A stretch of DNA of 64,000 bases, taken from contig NZ_JACXLC010000001.1 of assembly GCF_014705715.1 (NCBI RefSeq), forward strand, positions 912,457-976,456, written 5' to 3'. Numbering within the stretch: position 1 is the first letter of the stretch; the number at the start of each line of letters is the position of its first letter. The position numbers were made by a program, and so were the translations under genes. The notes beneath the pieces were generated by a model, which made no database searches, was not told the origin of the DNA, and was given only the letters and a program-made list of their open reading frames with translations. This stretch comes from Erythrobacter rubeus (GTDB lineage Bacteria > Pseudomonadota > Alphaproteobacteria > Sphingomonadales > Sphingomonadaceae). Below, in pieces: positions 53,894 to 63,570 of this stretch.

Positions 53894-54544
53894 ATGACAC
53901 TCAAAGCCGACCTGTTCTTCAGCTTCCGCTCTCCCTATTCCTACCTCGCGGTCGGGCGTTACCGCGCAATGGCAGAGGAATACGATCTCGACATCGCGCT
54001 GCGCACGGTCTGGCCGATTGCAATCCGCGATCCCGATATCCTGTTCACCGGCAACCCTGCCGCTCCGCGCTACATCCTGATGGATTCCTTTCGCACGGCG
54101 CAGATGCTTGGCATACCGTTCCGATGGCCGCGCCCCGACCCGGTGGTGCAGGATCTGACCACGCGCGAGATTGCCAAGGAGCAGCCGCTGATCCGCCGCG
54201 TGTGCAGGCTGGGCCAGGCGGCCAGTCGGAAGCGTAAAGGCCTCGCCTTTGCCGATGAGGTTTCCAAAATCATTTTCTCAGGCGAGATAGACGGCTGGGA
54301 CCAAGGCGATCACCTGGCCGCGGCTGCTACTAGAGCGGGTGTCGATCTCGCCGAACTCGATGCAGAGGTTGCCAGCGACGCCGACGCGCTCGACGCCGAA
54401 ATCGCCGCCAATCAGGAGGCGCTTGAGGCTGCCGGACATTGGGGCGTTCCCACATTGGTCTTCGAAGGCGAGCCATTCTTTGGGCAGGACCGCATCGACA
54501 CGGCCAGATGGCGCATGGAGCAAAAAGGCTTGCAGAAGCAGTGA
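53894..54544 (+). CDS. 2-hydroxychromene-2-carboxylate isomerase / DsbA-family protein
   Basis: Thioredoxin-fold GST-kappa-like protein of 216 residues. The N-terminal FFSFRSPYSYLAVGRYRAM carries the catalytic Ser in place of cysteines, typical of 2-hydroxychromene-2-carboxylate isomerase (NahD). GHWGVPTLVFEGEPFFGQDR is the conserved C-terminal block. No other aromatic-degradation gene is adjacent, so a naphthalene role is not supported; a glutathione-dependent detoxification role is as likely. It overlaps the next gene by four bases. Confidence 0.85.
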   Translation: MTLKADLFFSFRSPYSYLAVGRYRAMAEEYDLDIALRTVWPIAIRDPDILFTGNPAAPRYILMDSFRTAQMLGIPFRWPRPDPVVQDLTTREIAKEQPLIRRVCRLGQAASRKRKGLAFADEVSKIIFSGEIDGWDQGDHLAAAATRAGVDLAELDAEVASDADALDAEIAANQEALEAAGHWGVPTLVFEGEPFFGQDRIDTARWRMEQKGLQKQ

Positions 54545-54996
54545 AGGGCGAGCTTTCCGGCGAGTGCCTGTGCGGTGCGGTTCGATACACGCTGGCCGAT
54601 GGCTTCCGGCTCAACCCCTATGCATGCCACTGCACCGATTGCCAGACGCGCACGGGCTCCGCTTTCAGTCAGCACATGCTGTTCCGGATCGACGATCTCA
54701 CCGTTGAAGGAGAGCTGGACGTCGCCGAATACCGACAACCCAGCGGCGCGGAGGCAAGCATTTTCGGCTGCGCAAAGTGCAAGGCACGCATCTACGCCAT
54801 AAACGACACGCGCGAGGGTTTCGGCTCGCTGAGGTGCGGCACCTTGCACAACAGCAATGAGGTCGTACCGGCCGCGCATATCTGGGTCCGCAGCAAGCAG
54901 CCGTGGATCGCGCTTCCCAGGGATGCCAAGACCATGGACGCCAATCCGGAGACCGCCGAGGAATGGGTCAATCTGCTGGGGATCGCTGGACAGTGA
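54541..54996 (+). CDS. GFA family protein
   Basis: Glutathione-dependent formaldehyde-activating enzyme-like protein of 151 residues. Zinc ligands are visible in GECLCGAVRYTL, CHCTDCQTRTGSAF and FGCAKCKARIY. GTG at 54541 overlaps the upstream stop. It follows a GST-like gene and precedes a hydrolase, with GTGA overlaps on both sides. Whether it handles formaldehyde is not shown; most GFA members are uncharacterised. Confidence 0.85.
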   Translation: MKGELSGECLCGAVRYTLADGFRLNPYACHCTDCQTRTGSAFSQHMLFRIDDLTVEGELDVAEYRQPSGAEASIFGCAKCKARIYAINDTREGFGSLRCGTLHNSNEVVPAAHIWVRSKQPWIALPRDAKTMDANPETAEEWVNLLGIAGQ

Positions 54997-55751
54997 CAAC
55001 GGATAAATTCGCCTCGTTCGACGGTGCCGAACTCGCGGTCCACAGGCTCGGTGAGGGCAAGCCTGTCGTGCTGCTCCACGGTCTGTTTTCGAGCGCCGAG
55101 ATGAACTGGATCAAGTGGGGCCATGCCGAAAAGCTGGCCGATGCAGGGTTTCGCGCCATCATGCTCGATTTCCGTGTCCACGGCGAAAGCGCGTCACCGA
55201 GGGACTCCGACTCTTATCCCCCAAGCGTTCTCATACGCGATGCGGCGGCGCTGATCGGTCATGAGTGCCTTGAGGACGGCGGCTATGACCTCGTTGGCTT
55301 CTCGCTCGGCGCGCGCACCGCGATCCACGGCTGCGCGGCGGGCGTTCTCAATCCGCGGCGATTGATCGCGTGCGGCATGGGCGTCGCGGGCCTCACCGAT
55401 TGGCGGCGCCGCTCCGCCTTCTTCAAACGTGTCATCGACGAATTCGACTCGATCGAGCGCGGCGATCCTGCCTATCTCTCGCGCCAGTTCCTGAAGTCTC
55501 AGGGTGTCGACCGAATTGCCGCGCGGCTGCTGCTCGACGCATTCGAGGATCTCGATCCGGCCCTGCTCGGCGATATCCAGCAGCCGGCGCTGGTGCTGAA
55601 CGGCGAGAAGGACGATGACAATGGATCGGCGGAAGAATTGGCCGGTCTGCTGCCCAATGCGCGCTATCAGGAAGTCCCCGGCGGGCACCTCGACAGCGCG
55701 ACCAAGGCCGAACTCGGCGATGCCATAGTCAGTTTCCTGAGCCAGCCGTGA
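54993..55751 (+). CDS. Alpha/beta-hydrolase
   Basis: A 252-residue serine hydrolase. VVLLHGLFSSAEMNWIKWG is the oxyanion segment, nucleophile Ser is in LVGFSLGARTAIHG, and the His in VPGGHLDSATKAEL near the C-terminus. GTG start at 54993 overlaps the GFA stop. Substrate unknown. It could be an esterase for glutathione adducts given its neighbours. Confidence 0.85.
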   Translation: MTTDKFASFDGAELAVHRLGEGKPVVLLHGLFSSAEMNWIKWGHAEKLADAGFRAIMLDFRVHGESASPRDSDSYPPSVLIRDAAALIGHECLEDGGYDLVGFSLGARTAIHGCAAGVLNPRRLIACGMGVAGLTDWRRRSAFFKRVIDEFDSIERGDPAYLSRQFLKSQGVDRIAARLLLDAFEDLDPALLGDIQQPALVLNGEKDDDNGSAEELAGLLPNARYQEVPGGHLDSATKAELGDAIVSFLSQP

Positions 55752-56263
55752 CGCGCAAATCGCCCGATCTGAGATATTGGCTGATCGGGTTGGCGATCTT
55801 CGCGGCGCTTATTGTGATCAGCGTGCTGACCAGGGGTGATGCACCCTACGGCGTCGTCGATCACCAGGCCGCAGGCACAGCGCGGCAGGTCGATATCATC
55901 CAGGCGAGCTGGAGCGAAGCCGGTCTGACTGCGATCGTCACCATTTCCATGCTGATCGATCTGATATTCATCGGCGTCTACAGCTATGGCAGCTGGCGCG
56001 CGGGACGGAGCTTTAGAGGTTTCGAGAACAGGGGGCTAAAAGCAATCGGCGCGGTCGTGATCGCCGCAGCGGCCCTGTTTTGCTTAACCGACTATATCGA
56101 GACGATCCTGCAAATCGTTCAGATGCTCCGCGGTGAGGGCTCAGACTGGATGGCTGCGACGGCTGCCACGGCGCAGCCCGTAAAGATCGCATCTTGGGTT
56201 GTGACATTCATCGGTGTGCTGATCGGCCTGATCCTCGCGCGGAAAGCGCCGGGCGATACTTGA
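55748..56263 (+). CDS. Hypothetical membrane protein
   Basis: A 171-residue protein with about four hydrophobic helices (YWLIGLAIFAALIVISVL, GLTAIVTISMLIDLIFIGVY, AIGAVVIAAAALFCLTDY, IASWVVTFIGVLIGLILA). It overlaps the hydrolase by four bases (GTGA), and ends the tight gene run; the next gene is 69 bases away. I do not recognise the family. Confidence 0.72.
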   Translation: MTRKSPDLRYWLIGLAIFAALIVISVLTRGDAPYGVVDHQAAGTARQVDIIQASWSEAGLTAIVTISMLIDLIFIGVYSYGSWRAGRSFRGFENRGLKAIGAVVIAAAALFCLTDYIETILQIVQMLRGEGSDWMAATAATAQPVKIASWVVTFIGVLIGLILARKAPGDT

Positions 56264-56332
56264 TTCAATCCGGCCACCGGTTCAATCAGCACATTATCGC
56301 AGACACATCATTTCTACAGGATCGCACACCCA

Positions 56333-58204
56333 ATGAAATTCGCTTCTTCCGCGCTCAAGACCTCGCTCGCCGCGCTTACCATTTCGCTCGCTTCCACGCC
56401 GGTACTCGCCGATGACCATTCGGGCGAAGACGCAGCGCAGCAAACCGCCGAAAGCCGGTTCCCACTCACGCCGGAAGGTGCGGCTGAGTTCGTCGCCGCG
56501 GCCGAGGCGGACATGTTCGAGTTTTCGAAGACCTTCGCGCACGTTTCATGGCTCAACGCGACCAACATCAATCACGATTCCAACACGCTCGCCGCGCAAT
56601 ACGGCGCCGAAGCGACGCTCAAGAGTGTAGGCTACGCCAACGAAGCCGCGAAATATGCAGGCATCGAGGGCCTTGATCCGGAGGTTTCGCGCAAGCTCGA
56701 TATGCTGCGCAACGGCATCGCAATGCCCGCGCCCTCGCGCGATGGCGCGGCGGAGGAGCTTTCGAACATCGCGACCGATCTTGGCGCGCAGTACGGGCAG
56801 GGGAAGGGCACGCTGAACGGCGAGCCCATCAATGGCTCCGATATCGAAGCCGAAATGGGCAATATCGAGCGGACGCCCGCCGAACTCGCCGAGATGTGGG
56901 CAAGCTGGCACGACAATGTCGGCGCCCCGATGCGCGAGGACTACACCCGCATGATTGCGATCGCCAATGAGGGTGCGGCCGAACTGGGCTTCGACAATGT
57001 CGGCACGATGTGGCGCTCAGGTTATGACATGACCCCAGAGCAGTTCGCTGCCGAGACCGAGCGCATGTGGCAGGAAGTGAAGCCGCTTTACGTCGCGCTC
57101 CACACCTATGTCCGCCGCAAGCTCAATGAGAAACACGGCGATACCATCCAGCCTGCCACCGGCCCGATCCGCGCCGACCTGCTTGGCAATATGTGGGCGC
57201 AGGAATGGGGCAACATCTATCCGCTGGTCGCGCCAGAGGGCGCAGGTGACATCGGATACGACCTTACCGATCTGATCGAGCAAAAGGGCCTCGACGCGGT
57301 CGAAATGACCAAGGTCGGCGAGCAGTTCTTCTCCTCGCTCGGCTTCGAAGCGCTGCCCGAGACATTCTGGGAGCGGAGCCAGTTTACCAAGCCGCGCGAC
57401 CGCGAAGTCGTCTGCCATGCGAGCGCATGGAACCTCGACAATGTCGACGATCTGCGGATCAAGATGTGTATCAAGCAGAATGCGGATGACTTCATCACCA
57501 TCCACCACGAGCTTGGCCACAATTACTACCAGCGCGCCTACAACATGCAGGATTATCTGCACCTCACGGGCGCGAATGACGGCTTTCACGAAGCGATCGG
57601 AGACATGATCGCGCTGTCGATCACGCCGGAATATCTGGTGCAGATCGGCATGCTCGAGGCGGATCAGGTGCCAAGCGCGGACAAGGATATCGGTCTGCTG
57701 TTGCGTCAGGCGATGGACAAGGTCGCTTTCCTGCCATTCGGCCTGCTGGTCGACCGGTATCGCTGGAGCCTGTTCGACGGGTCGGTCGCGCCGGAGGACT
57801 ACAACAAAGCCTGGACCGAGCTCCGCACCGAATACCAAGGCATCGTCCCACCGGTAGAGCGCCCCGCGGGCGCCTTCGATCCGGGTGCGAAATATCACGT
57901 TCCCGGTAACGTCTCTTACACGCGCTATTTCCTTGCGCGGTTGCTGCAATTCCAGTTTTACAAGGCCGCCTGCGACCAGGCCGGATGGGAAGGGCCGCTT
58001 CATCGCTGCTCCTTCTATGGCAACGAGGAAGTAGGGAAGAACCTCAACGCGATGCTCGAACTCGGCGCATCAAAGCCATGGCCCGACGCGCTCGAGGCGT
58101 TCACCGGTGAGCGCAAGATGAGCGGCAAGGCGATGGCGGAATACTTCGCTCCGCTGAAGGAATGGCTTGACGAACAGAATGAAGGCCAGGAGCAAGGCTG
58201 GTGA
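56333..58204 (+). CDS. Exported M2 family metallopeptidase (ACE-like)
   Basis: A 623-residue zinc dicarboxypeptidase of the angiotensin-converting-enzyme family. The signal peptide is MKFASSALKTSLAALTISLA, ending near VLADD. The zinc motif is HHELGH with H392 and H396, and third ligand E420 in GANDGFHEAIGDM. The C-terminal region includes PFGLLVDRYRWSLFDGS. It should release dipeptides from the C-terminus of peptides in the periplasm. It overlaps the next gene by four bases. Confidence 0.93.
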   Translation: MKFASSALKTSLAALTISLASTPVLADDHSGEDAAQQTAESRFPLTPEGAAEFVAAAEADMFEFSKTFAHVSWLNATNINHDSNTLAAQYGAEATLKSVGYANEAAKYAGIEGLDPEVSRKLDMLRNGIAMPAPSRDGAAEELSNIATDLGAQYGQGKGTLNGEPINGSDIEAEMGNIERTPAELAEMWASWHDNVGAPMREDYTRMIAIANEGAAELGFDNVGTMWRSGYDMTPEQFAAETERMWQEVKPLYVALHTYVRRKLNEKHGDTIQPATGPIRADLLGNMWAQEWGNIYPLVAPEGAGDIGYDLTDLIEQKGLDAVEMTKVGEQFFSSLGFEALPETFWERSQFTKPRDREVVCHASAWNLDNVDDLRIKMCIKQNADDFITIHHELGHNYYQRAYNMQDYLHLTGANDGFHEAIGDMIALSITPEYLVQIGMLEADQVPSADKDIGLLLRQAMDKVAFLPFGLLVDRYRWSLFDGSVAPEDYNKAWTELRTEYQGIVPPVERPAGAFDPGAKYHVPGNVSYTRYFLARLLQFQFYKAACDQAGWEGPLHRCSFYGNEEVGKNLNAMLELGASKPWPDALEAFTGERKMSGKAMAEYFAPLKEWLDEQNEGQEQGW

Positions 58205-58770
58205 GCAAGACTGTATCGATCATCGCTGCCGGTGCATTGGCAGTCTGCGCGCCCGCGGCGATCGCTCAGGACAGTGCAATGCCGATGGTATCGGCCGGCG
58301 ACGTTCAGGGGGTGATGAATGTCCTGCGCTCGGCAGGCTACGATGTCGAACTGTTCGAACGCAAGGATGACGAAGATACGACCTTCATCGAGATAGACAC
58401 CGCTATCGGCGTCAATCAGGTGCGATTTACCGACTGCGCACCTGCCGTCCCGGACTTCTGCGAAACACTCGTTTTGTCGGCATGGTGGGACCGCGAAACG
58501 CCGATTTCCGATGAAGCGCTGGCCGCTGCTAACAAGCAGAACAAATATGTTTCGGTCTTTCGCGCGAGTGATGGCGATCCGGTAATGCAGTGGGCGATCC
58601 TGACCCGGCGCGAAGGCATACCTGCGACCGTTTTCCTGAACGCCGTCCAACGGTTCAGCGGCATCACGCGCGATTACCGCGATGTCGTGTTCGAGAATGA
58701 TGGCGCAGGAGAGGAAGCGGCGACTGCCACAAACGAAACCGGTGAAGGCGATGGATCTGATGCGGAATAA
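58201..58770 (+). CDS. YbjN domain-containing exported protein
   Basis: A 189-residue protein with a signal peptide (MSKTVSIIAAGALAVCAPAA) and a YbjN-type domain (VQGVMNVLRSAGYDVELFER, ANKQNKYVSVFRASDGDP). The C-terminus is acidic, rich in Glu, Gly and Ala. YbjN proteins are predicted chaperone-like or sensory domains; no enzyme function is known. GTG at 58201 overlaps the peptidase stop, and the tail overlaps the next gene by 20 bases. Confidence 0.78.
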   Translation: MSKTVSIIAAGALAVCAPAAIAQDSAMPMVSAGDVQGVMNVLRSAGYDVELFERKDDEDTTFIEIDTAIGVNQVRFTDCAPAVPDFCETLVLSAWWDRETPISDEALAAANKQNKYVSVFRASDGDPVMQWAILTRREGIPATVFLNAVQRFSGITRDYRDVVFENDGAGEEAATATNETGEGDGSDAE

Positions 58771-59824
58771 GGCGGCCCTCTGCGGCGTTATCGCCCTCTC
58801 TTTGGGCGCGTGCTCGGGAGAGGTAGAAGAGTTCTTCAAGAGCGCACCGCTCGGCACTGCGGAGGTGCGACAGGGTACGCCGGAAGCTGGCTGGGATACC
58901 GGTGCGCGTGAAGGTGCGGCTCTCTTCGTTGCGAACAAGCGCGGGAATACGCTGTCCAAGATCGACCTCGACACGGGCGAAGAGGTGCTGCGCCTCGACA
59001 GCTGCACCAATCCGCATGAACTGGCGACCTCGCCCGATGGCAACCACGTTGCGCTTGCCTGTTATGGCGGGACGACGGTCGATATCTTCGCGACGTCAGA
59101 CCTGTCGCGTGTTGCCAGCATCGAGCTGGGCGACAATGCGCGTCCTCATGGCATCGTCTGGCATTCGACGGGCGATATCTACGCGACAGCAGAGGGCCGC
59201 CAGTCGATCGTGTGGATTCACGAACCGCTCGGAAAGCAGGAAACCTTCGAATACGCGACGGGTAAGGAGGGCAGCCACATGCTCGTGGTTTCTCCCGATG
59301 CGACCACCGCTTGGACGACTGACCTCGGCTCTCGCACCGTTACCCGGATCGATCTGGAGGCGGAGACCGCGCCGCTTTCTGTCACCGTGGGTGAAGAGCC
59401 TGAAGGCATTGCGCTGTCGCCCGATGGCGAGGCGCTATGGGTCTCCGCGCGCGGATCGAACCAGGCTTTCGAGCTCGATCCCGAAACCATGGAAGTGCGC
59501 CACACGATCGACACTGGCGCATTTCCGCTGCGGCTTGCGATTCGGCCGCAGGGCGACGTTGCGGTCACTTCAGACCTTGCCGATGGCGGCCTGACTGTGA
59601 TCGATCTTGCCACCGCCAGAGTGGTTCGCTCCATCGCGGTATCGAGCGCCGAAGAAGCGCAAGATCGGTTCCAGGTCACGATCCTGTGGTCCGACGACGG
59701 CGAGCGGATCTATGTCGCAGAGACAGCAAGCAACACCGTGGCCGAGGTCGATTATGCCACCGGCGAAGTCCTGCGCCGCCTGCCCACGGGTGAGGGCGGA
59801 GACGGCATGGCGATCCTGCCTTGA
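58751..59824 (+). CDS. YncE-like beta-propeller lipoprotein
   Basis: A 357-residue lipoprotein. The signal ends in the lipobox SLGAC, and the rest is a seven-bladed YncE-type propeller with recurring units such as NTLSKIDLDTGEEVLRL, EPEGIALSPDGEALWVSARG and VTILWSDDGERIYVAETASN. ATG at 58751 lies within the end of the YbjN gene. YncE-like proteins bind ligands or proteins in the periplasm. The TTGA junction to the next gene suggests coupling. Confidence 0.8.
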   Translation: MDLMRNKAALCGVIALSLGACSGEVEEFFKSAPLGTAEVRQGTPEAGWDTGAREGAALFVANKRGNTLSKIDLDTGEEVLRLDSCTNPHELATSPDGNHVALACYGGTTVDIFATSDLSRVASIELGDNARPHGIVWHSTGDIYATAEGRQSIVWIHEPLGKQETFEYATGKEGSHMLVVSPDATTAWTTDLGSRTVTRIDLEAETAPLSVTVGEEPEGIALSPDGEALWVSARGSNQAFELDPETMEVRHTIDTGAFPLRLAIRPQGDVAVTSDLADGGLTVIDLATARVVRSIAVSSAEEAQDRFQVTILWSDDGERIYVAETASNTVAEVDYATGEVLRRLPTGEGGDGMAILP

Positions 59825-60252
59825 GCGAAAAGGCGCAGTCGCTCCCCACGGTCGGCTGGCGGGAATGCGTCGACCTGCCCGGCCTCGGGATCACCAATAT
59901 CCCTGCGAAGATCGACACGGGTGCGCGCACGTCCTCGCTCCACGGGCACGTGATCGAGACCTTTGAACGTGATGGCAGGACCTTTGTTCGGTTCTCGGTC
60001 GATTGGGACGATATCGAGCTGGAATGCGAGGCAGTGCAGGTCGACAGGCGCGGTATCACCAGCTCCAACGGCGAGACTCAACAGCGCTACGTCATCAAGA
60101 CTCCGGTGCGAATCGGCGGTGCGGAATTCCGCGCCGAATTCAGTCTGGCCGACCGATCCGAGATGAAATTTCCGATACTTATCGGTCGCACCGCGCTAAG
60201 AAGGCGCTTCGTTGTCGACAGCGGCCGTTCATGGTTGCAATCGCGCGCCTGA
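59821..60252 (+). CDS. RimB-like aspartyl/zinc protease (PF05618 family)
   Basis: A 143-residue retropepsin-like protein, often annotated ATP-dependent zinc protease. The catalytic Asp is D32 in KIDTGARTSSLHGH, and the second signature FPILIGRTALRR lies near the end. Family members sit beside rimK; in pseudomonads RimB trims glutamate tails from ribosomal protein S6. Here the start is TTG, overlapping the previous stop, and rimK follows after 59 bases. The function is inferred from that pairing. Confidence 0.8.
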   Translation: MSEKAQSLPTVGWRECVDLPGLGITNIPAKIDTGARTSSLHGHVIETFERDGRTFVRFSVDWDDIELECEAVQVDRRGITSSNGETQQRYVIKTPVRIGGAEFRAEFSLADRSEMKFPILIGRTALRRRFVVDSGRSWLQSRA

Positions 60253-60311
60253 CTGCACGGTATCGCTTACAATGAAATGGTCCGGCGCAATCGCCGGAGA
60301 AAGGGCCGCCC

Positions 60312-61217
60312 ATGAAAATTGCCATGCTCGCTCGCAATCCGAACCTGTATTCGCACAAGCGGCTTAAAGAGGCAGCAGAGACCCGCGGCCACGAGCTCGA
60401 TATCCTCAACACCACGCGCTGCACCGTGCATATTGCGAGCCATCGGCCGGAGGTGTTCTATAATGGTGAGGCGATGGTCGGATATGATGCGATCATCCCG
60501 CGTATCGGTGCATCCATCACCAATTACGGCCTTTCGATCCTGCGCCAGTTCGAAATGCGCGGCTGCTGGCCGCTGAATGAAAGCGTCGCGATCGGCCGCA
60601 GCCGCGACAAGCTGCGCTCGATGCAGATTCTTGCCAAACACGGCATCGGATTGCCGCTGACGGCCTACGCCAACGATCCCAAACAGGCCGAGGAGATCAT
60701 AAAGGCGGTCAACGGTCCGCCGGTCGTGATCAAGCTGCTGGAGGGAACACAGGGCATCGGGGTGGTGCTCGCCGAGACGATGAGCAGCGCCAAATCGGTG
60801 ATTGAGGCGTTTCGCGGGGCAAATGTAAACATCCTCGTGCAGGAGTTCATCAAGGAAGCAGGCGGCACCGACATCCGCGCCCTGGTCGTCGGCGGGAAGG
60901 TCGTCGCGGCAATGAAGCGCACCGGCGCAGCGGACGACTTCCGCTCGAACCTTCACCGCGGCGGCAGCGCGCAGCTCATCAAGATCACGCCGGAAGAACG
61001 CTCCACAGCCGTGCGCGCGGCAAAGCACATGGGGCTCAATGTCTGCGGTGTGGACATGCTGCGCTCGAACCACGGACCGGTGATCACGGAGGTCAATTCC
61101 TCACCCGGTCTCGAAGGCATCGAAAAGGCGACCGAAAAAGACATCGCCGGAATGATAATCGATTACATCGAGAAGAACGCGAGGGCGGGCAAGACGAAGA
61201 CTAAGGGGCAGGGGTGA
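60312..61217 (+). CDS. rimK: Ribosomal protein S6-L-glutamate ligase RimK
   Basis: ATP-grasp ligase adding glutamates to the C-terminus of S6. The N-terminus [20 protein letters not shown] and [20 protein letters not shown] are characteristic; the ATP-grasp core has [18 protein letters not shown] and [20 protein letters not shown] with [11 protein letters not shown]. Length 301. A RimB-like gene is just upstream, and a SIMPL gene overlaps its stop by four bases. Confidence 0.92.
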   Translation: MKIAMLARNPNLYSHKRLKEAAETRGHELDILNTTRCTVHIASHRPEVFYNGEAMVGYDAIIPRIGASITNYGLSILRQFEMRGCWPLNESVAIGRSRDKLRSMQILAKHGIGLPLTAYANDPKQAEEIIKAVNGPPVVIKLLEGTQGIGVVLAETMSSAKSVIEAFRGANVNILVQEFIKEAGGTDIRALVVGGKVVAAMKRTGAADDFRSNLHRGGSAQLIKITPEERSTAVRAAKHMGLNVCGVDMLRSNHGPVITEVNSSPGLEGIEKATEKDIAGMIIDYIEKNARAGKTKTKGQG

Positions 61218-61942
61218 TGCACAAGCTTCTGCCGCTCCTAGGTGCAGCGATGGTCGCGTCCCCTCTGGCAGCCCAAACGGCGCCAGCGCGGCCTGTGGTG
61301 CAACCCGAAGAGACTATTCTCAGAGTAAAGGGTGAGGGTGTGGTGACAGCAACACCAACGCAAATGACCGCGACGATTGGCATGGAAACCGTCGCCGCGA
61401 CGGCGGCCACCGCATTGGATGCAAACAATCGCAGGTTGGGACCAGTCGTCGAGATGTTGCGCGCGCAGGGAATTGCCGCTTCGGACATTCAGACTTCGGG
61501 GCTCGAAGTCCAGCCACAATATTCGGACCAGCGCGACCGACGAGAAGAGCGGATCATCGGCTTTCGTGCAAGCAATCGTCTCACCGTGACAAGCCGGGAT
61601 CTCGAACGCGCAGGTGAACTGATTAGTGCGCTGTTCAATGCCGGCGTCAATTCGATCGACGGACCTTACTTTGCCGTCGCGGAAGGTGCCAAAGAGCCAC
61701 TCACTCGCGAGGCCGAGGCCGATGCACTGCGCGAAGCACAGGCGCAAGCCGAGAGCACGGCAGCGGCTCTTGGCATGCGCATTTCGAGGGTCCTTCTCGT
61801 TTCCGACAGTGAGGTCGAATTCCAGAACGGTTCCGGCTACATTGTCGTGACGGGAAGTCGGCTCGCGAGAACCCCGATCGAACCGGGACAGATCGAAATC
61901 AAGGCGGAATACGACGTCGAGTATGCCGCCATACCGATGTAG
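61214..61942 (+). CDS. SIMPL domain-containing exported protein (DUF541)
   Basis: A 242-residue protein with a signal peptide ([20 protein letters not shown]) and a SIMPL domain ([60 protein letters not shown]). Such proteins form periplasmic assemblies of unclear role. GTG at 61214 overlaps the rimK stop; ATG 61217 is also possible. It ends the plus-strand gene run, converging on amn. Confidence 0.85.
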   Translation: MMHKLLPLLGAAMVASPLAAQTAPARPVVQPEETILRVKGEGVVTATPTQMTATIGMETVAATAATALDANNRRLGPVVEMLRAQGIAASDIQTSGLEVQPQYSDQRDRREERIIGFRASNRLTVTSRDLERAGELISALFNAGVNSIDGPYFAVAEGAKEPLTREAEADALREAQAQAESTAAALGMRISRVLLVSDSEVEFQNGSGYIVVTGSRLARTPIEPGQIEIKAEYDVEYAAIPM

Positions 61943-61994
61943 CTTTACAACCGATCGTCCCGTGGCCGACGCGAGATATTTGGCGGTTCGTTTT

Positions 61995-63443
61995 CTACCT
62001 AAACGGCGGCTCATTGAAGGCGCGCAATTTCCGCGAGTGCAGCCGGTCGCCTTCGTCGCGAAGGCGTTTGCACGCTTCCAGGCCGATCTGCAGGTGCGCG
62101 GCGATCGCTTCTTCGTAAAACTTGTTCGCCTGTCCCGGCAGCTTGATCTCGCCGTGGAGCGGTTTGTCCGAGACGCAGAGCAGGGTGCCGTAGGGCACGC
62201 GGAACCGGTACCCTTGGGCGGCGATCGTTGCGCTCTCCATTTCCACCGCAATGGCGCGGCTGTGCGAAAACCTCTTGGCCGAGCTTGAATAGTGCAGCTC
62301 CCAATTGCGGTCATCGGTGGTGACGACGGTGCCGGTGCGCATCCGCTGCTTGATATTCGCGCCCTGTGCGCCCGATACCTCTTCAGCCGCGCCAGCCAGG
62401 GCAAGCTGCACTTCGGCAATCGGCGGGATCGGGATTTCGGGCGGAAGCACTGCGTCCAGCACGTGGTCGTCGCGCAGATAGGCATGGGCGAGCACGAAGT
62501 CGCCGATCTTCTGGCTGGAGCGGACGCCGCCGCAATGCCCGATCATCATCCAGGCATGCGGACGCAAAACCGCAAGGTGATCGCAGATCGTTTTCGCGTT
62601 GGAGGGGCCGACGCCGATATTGACGAGTGTGATCCCGCGCTTGTCGGGGCGTTTGAGGTGATAGGCCGGCATCTGGTGCCGCCGCCAGGCTGTGTCGTTG
62701 AGCAGAGCCTGAGCGTTGTTCGTGCATTGGGCGATGTTGAGCCCTGCAGCGCCGGTCAGCGCGACATAGCCGCTTTCGTCCTCTTCGGCGCAGATCTGCT
62801 GCGCGCCCCAGTTCACGAATTCATCGACATAGCGGTGATAGTTGGTGAACAGGATGAAGTCCTGAAAATCCTCAACCTGCGTGCCGGTGTAATGGGCCAG
62901 GCGCGCGAGCGAGTAATCGGTCCGCAGGCCGTCGAACAGCGACAGCGGCATGTCCTCGTTTTCGTCGAATTCAATGCCATCGGCGAGCTCGTCTCCGATC
63001 AGCGAGAGGTCGGTCGAGGGGAAGTGCTGGGCAATATCCTGCGGCGCTATGCCGGACATCGCTGCACCAGCCTCGCCATCAAGCACGTAGGGAAAGGGGA
63101 TTTCCTGCCGCGACCGCCCGACCTCGACCTCGATGTCGTATTCGTTCGAAATGAGCTCGAGCTGTTCGGCCAGATAATCGCCGAACAGGTCGGGCCGTGT
63201 CACCGTGGTCGTGTAGGTGCCGGGCATTTCGAGCCGGCCGAAAGCACGGCTGCGGTCGAGGGGATCGCCATTGCCCGAATAATGCAGGGTCAGCTGCGGA
63301 TAGGCATAGCTGCCATCCTCTCGCTTGCGCTGCGGCGGCACGGTGCCGTCGCGCCCATATGCGATCACGTCTTCGCGCAAAGCGTCCACGGCATCGCTGT
63401 AGTTCTGCTGCAATTCTTCGAGGATGGTGGCGATTGGTTTCAT
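61995..63443 (-). CDS. amn: AMP nucleosidase
   Basis: Splits AMP to adenine and ribose 5-phosphate, helping balance adenine nucleotides. A 482-residue protein with an N-terminal AMP nucleosidase domain and a phosphorylase-like C-terminal domain (GITLVNIGVGPSNAKTICDH, MMIGHCGGVRSSQKIGDFVL, AIAVEMESATIAAQGYRF). It is transcribed alone from the region next to rplI. Confidence 0.93.
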   Translation of the reverse strand: MKPIATILEELQQNYSDAVDALREDVIAYGRDGTVPPQRKREDGSYAYPQLTLHYSGNGDPLDRSRAFGRLEMPGTYTTTVTRPDLFGDYLAEQLELISNEYDIEVEVGRSRQEIPFPYVLDGEAGAAMSGIAPQDIAQHFPSTDLSLIGDELADGIEFDENEDMPLSLFDGLRTDYSLARLAHYTGTQVEDFQDFILFTNYHRYVDEFVNWGAQQICAEEDESGYVALTGAAGLNIAQCTNNAQALLNDTAWRRHQMPAYHLKRPDKRGITLVNIGVGPSNAKTICDHLAVLRPHAWMMIGHCGGVRSSQKIGDFVLAHAYLRDDHVLDAVLPPEIPIPPIAEVQLALAGAAEEVSGAQGANIKQRMRTGTVVTTDDRNWELHYSSSAKRFSHSRAIAVEMESATIAAQGYRFRVPYGTLLCVSDKPLHGEIKLPGQANKFYEEAIAAHLQIGLEACKRLRDEGDRLHSRKLRAFNEPPFR

Positions 63444-63512
63444 ATATTCTGCCTAGCGGTTCGGATCGGATGTTTCAAAGACACTGGCGATCTGCGGCGC
63501 AAGTGCCTGTTA

Positions 63513-63550
63513 CAAAAAGGGCGCGGCAGTCTTTCGACGCCGCGCCCTTC
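63513..63550 (-). terminator. Rho-independent terminator after rplI
   Basis: On the minus strand AAGGGCGCGGC pairs perfectly with GCCGCGCCCTT around a GTCGAAAGACT-type loop, followed by five T-rich bases. Confidence 0.8.
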
Positions 63551-63570
63551 ATGTTTCGTGACGATGTCGC

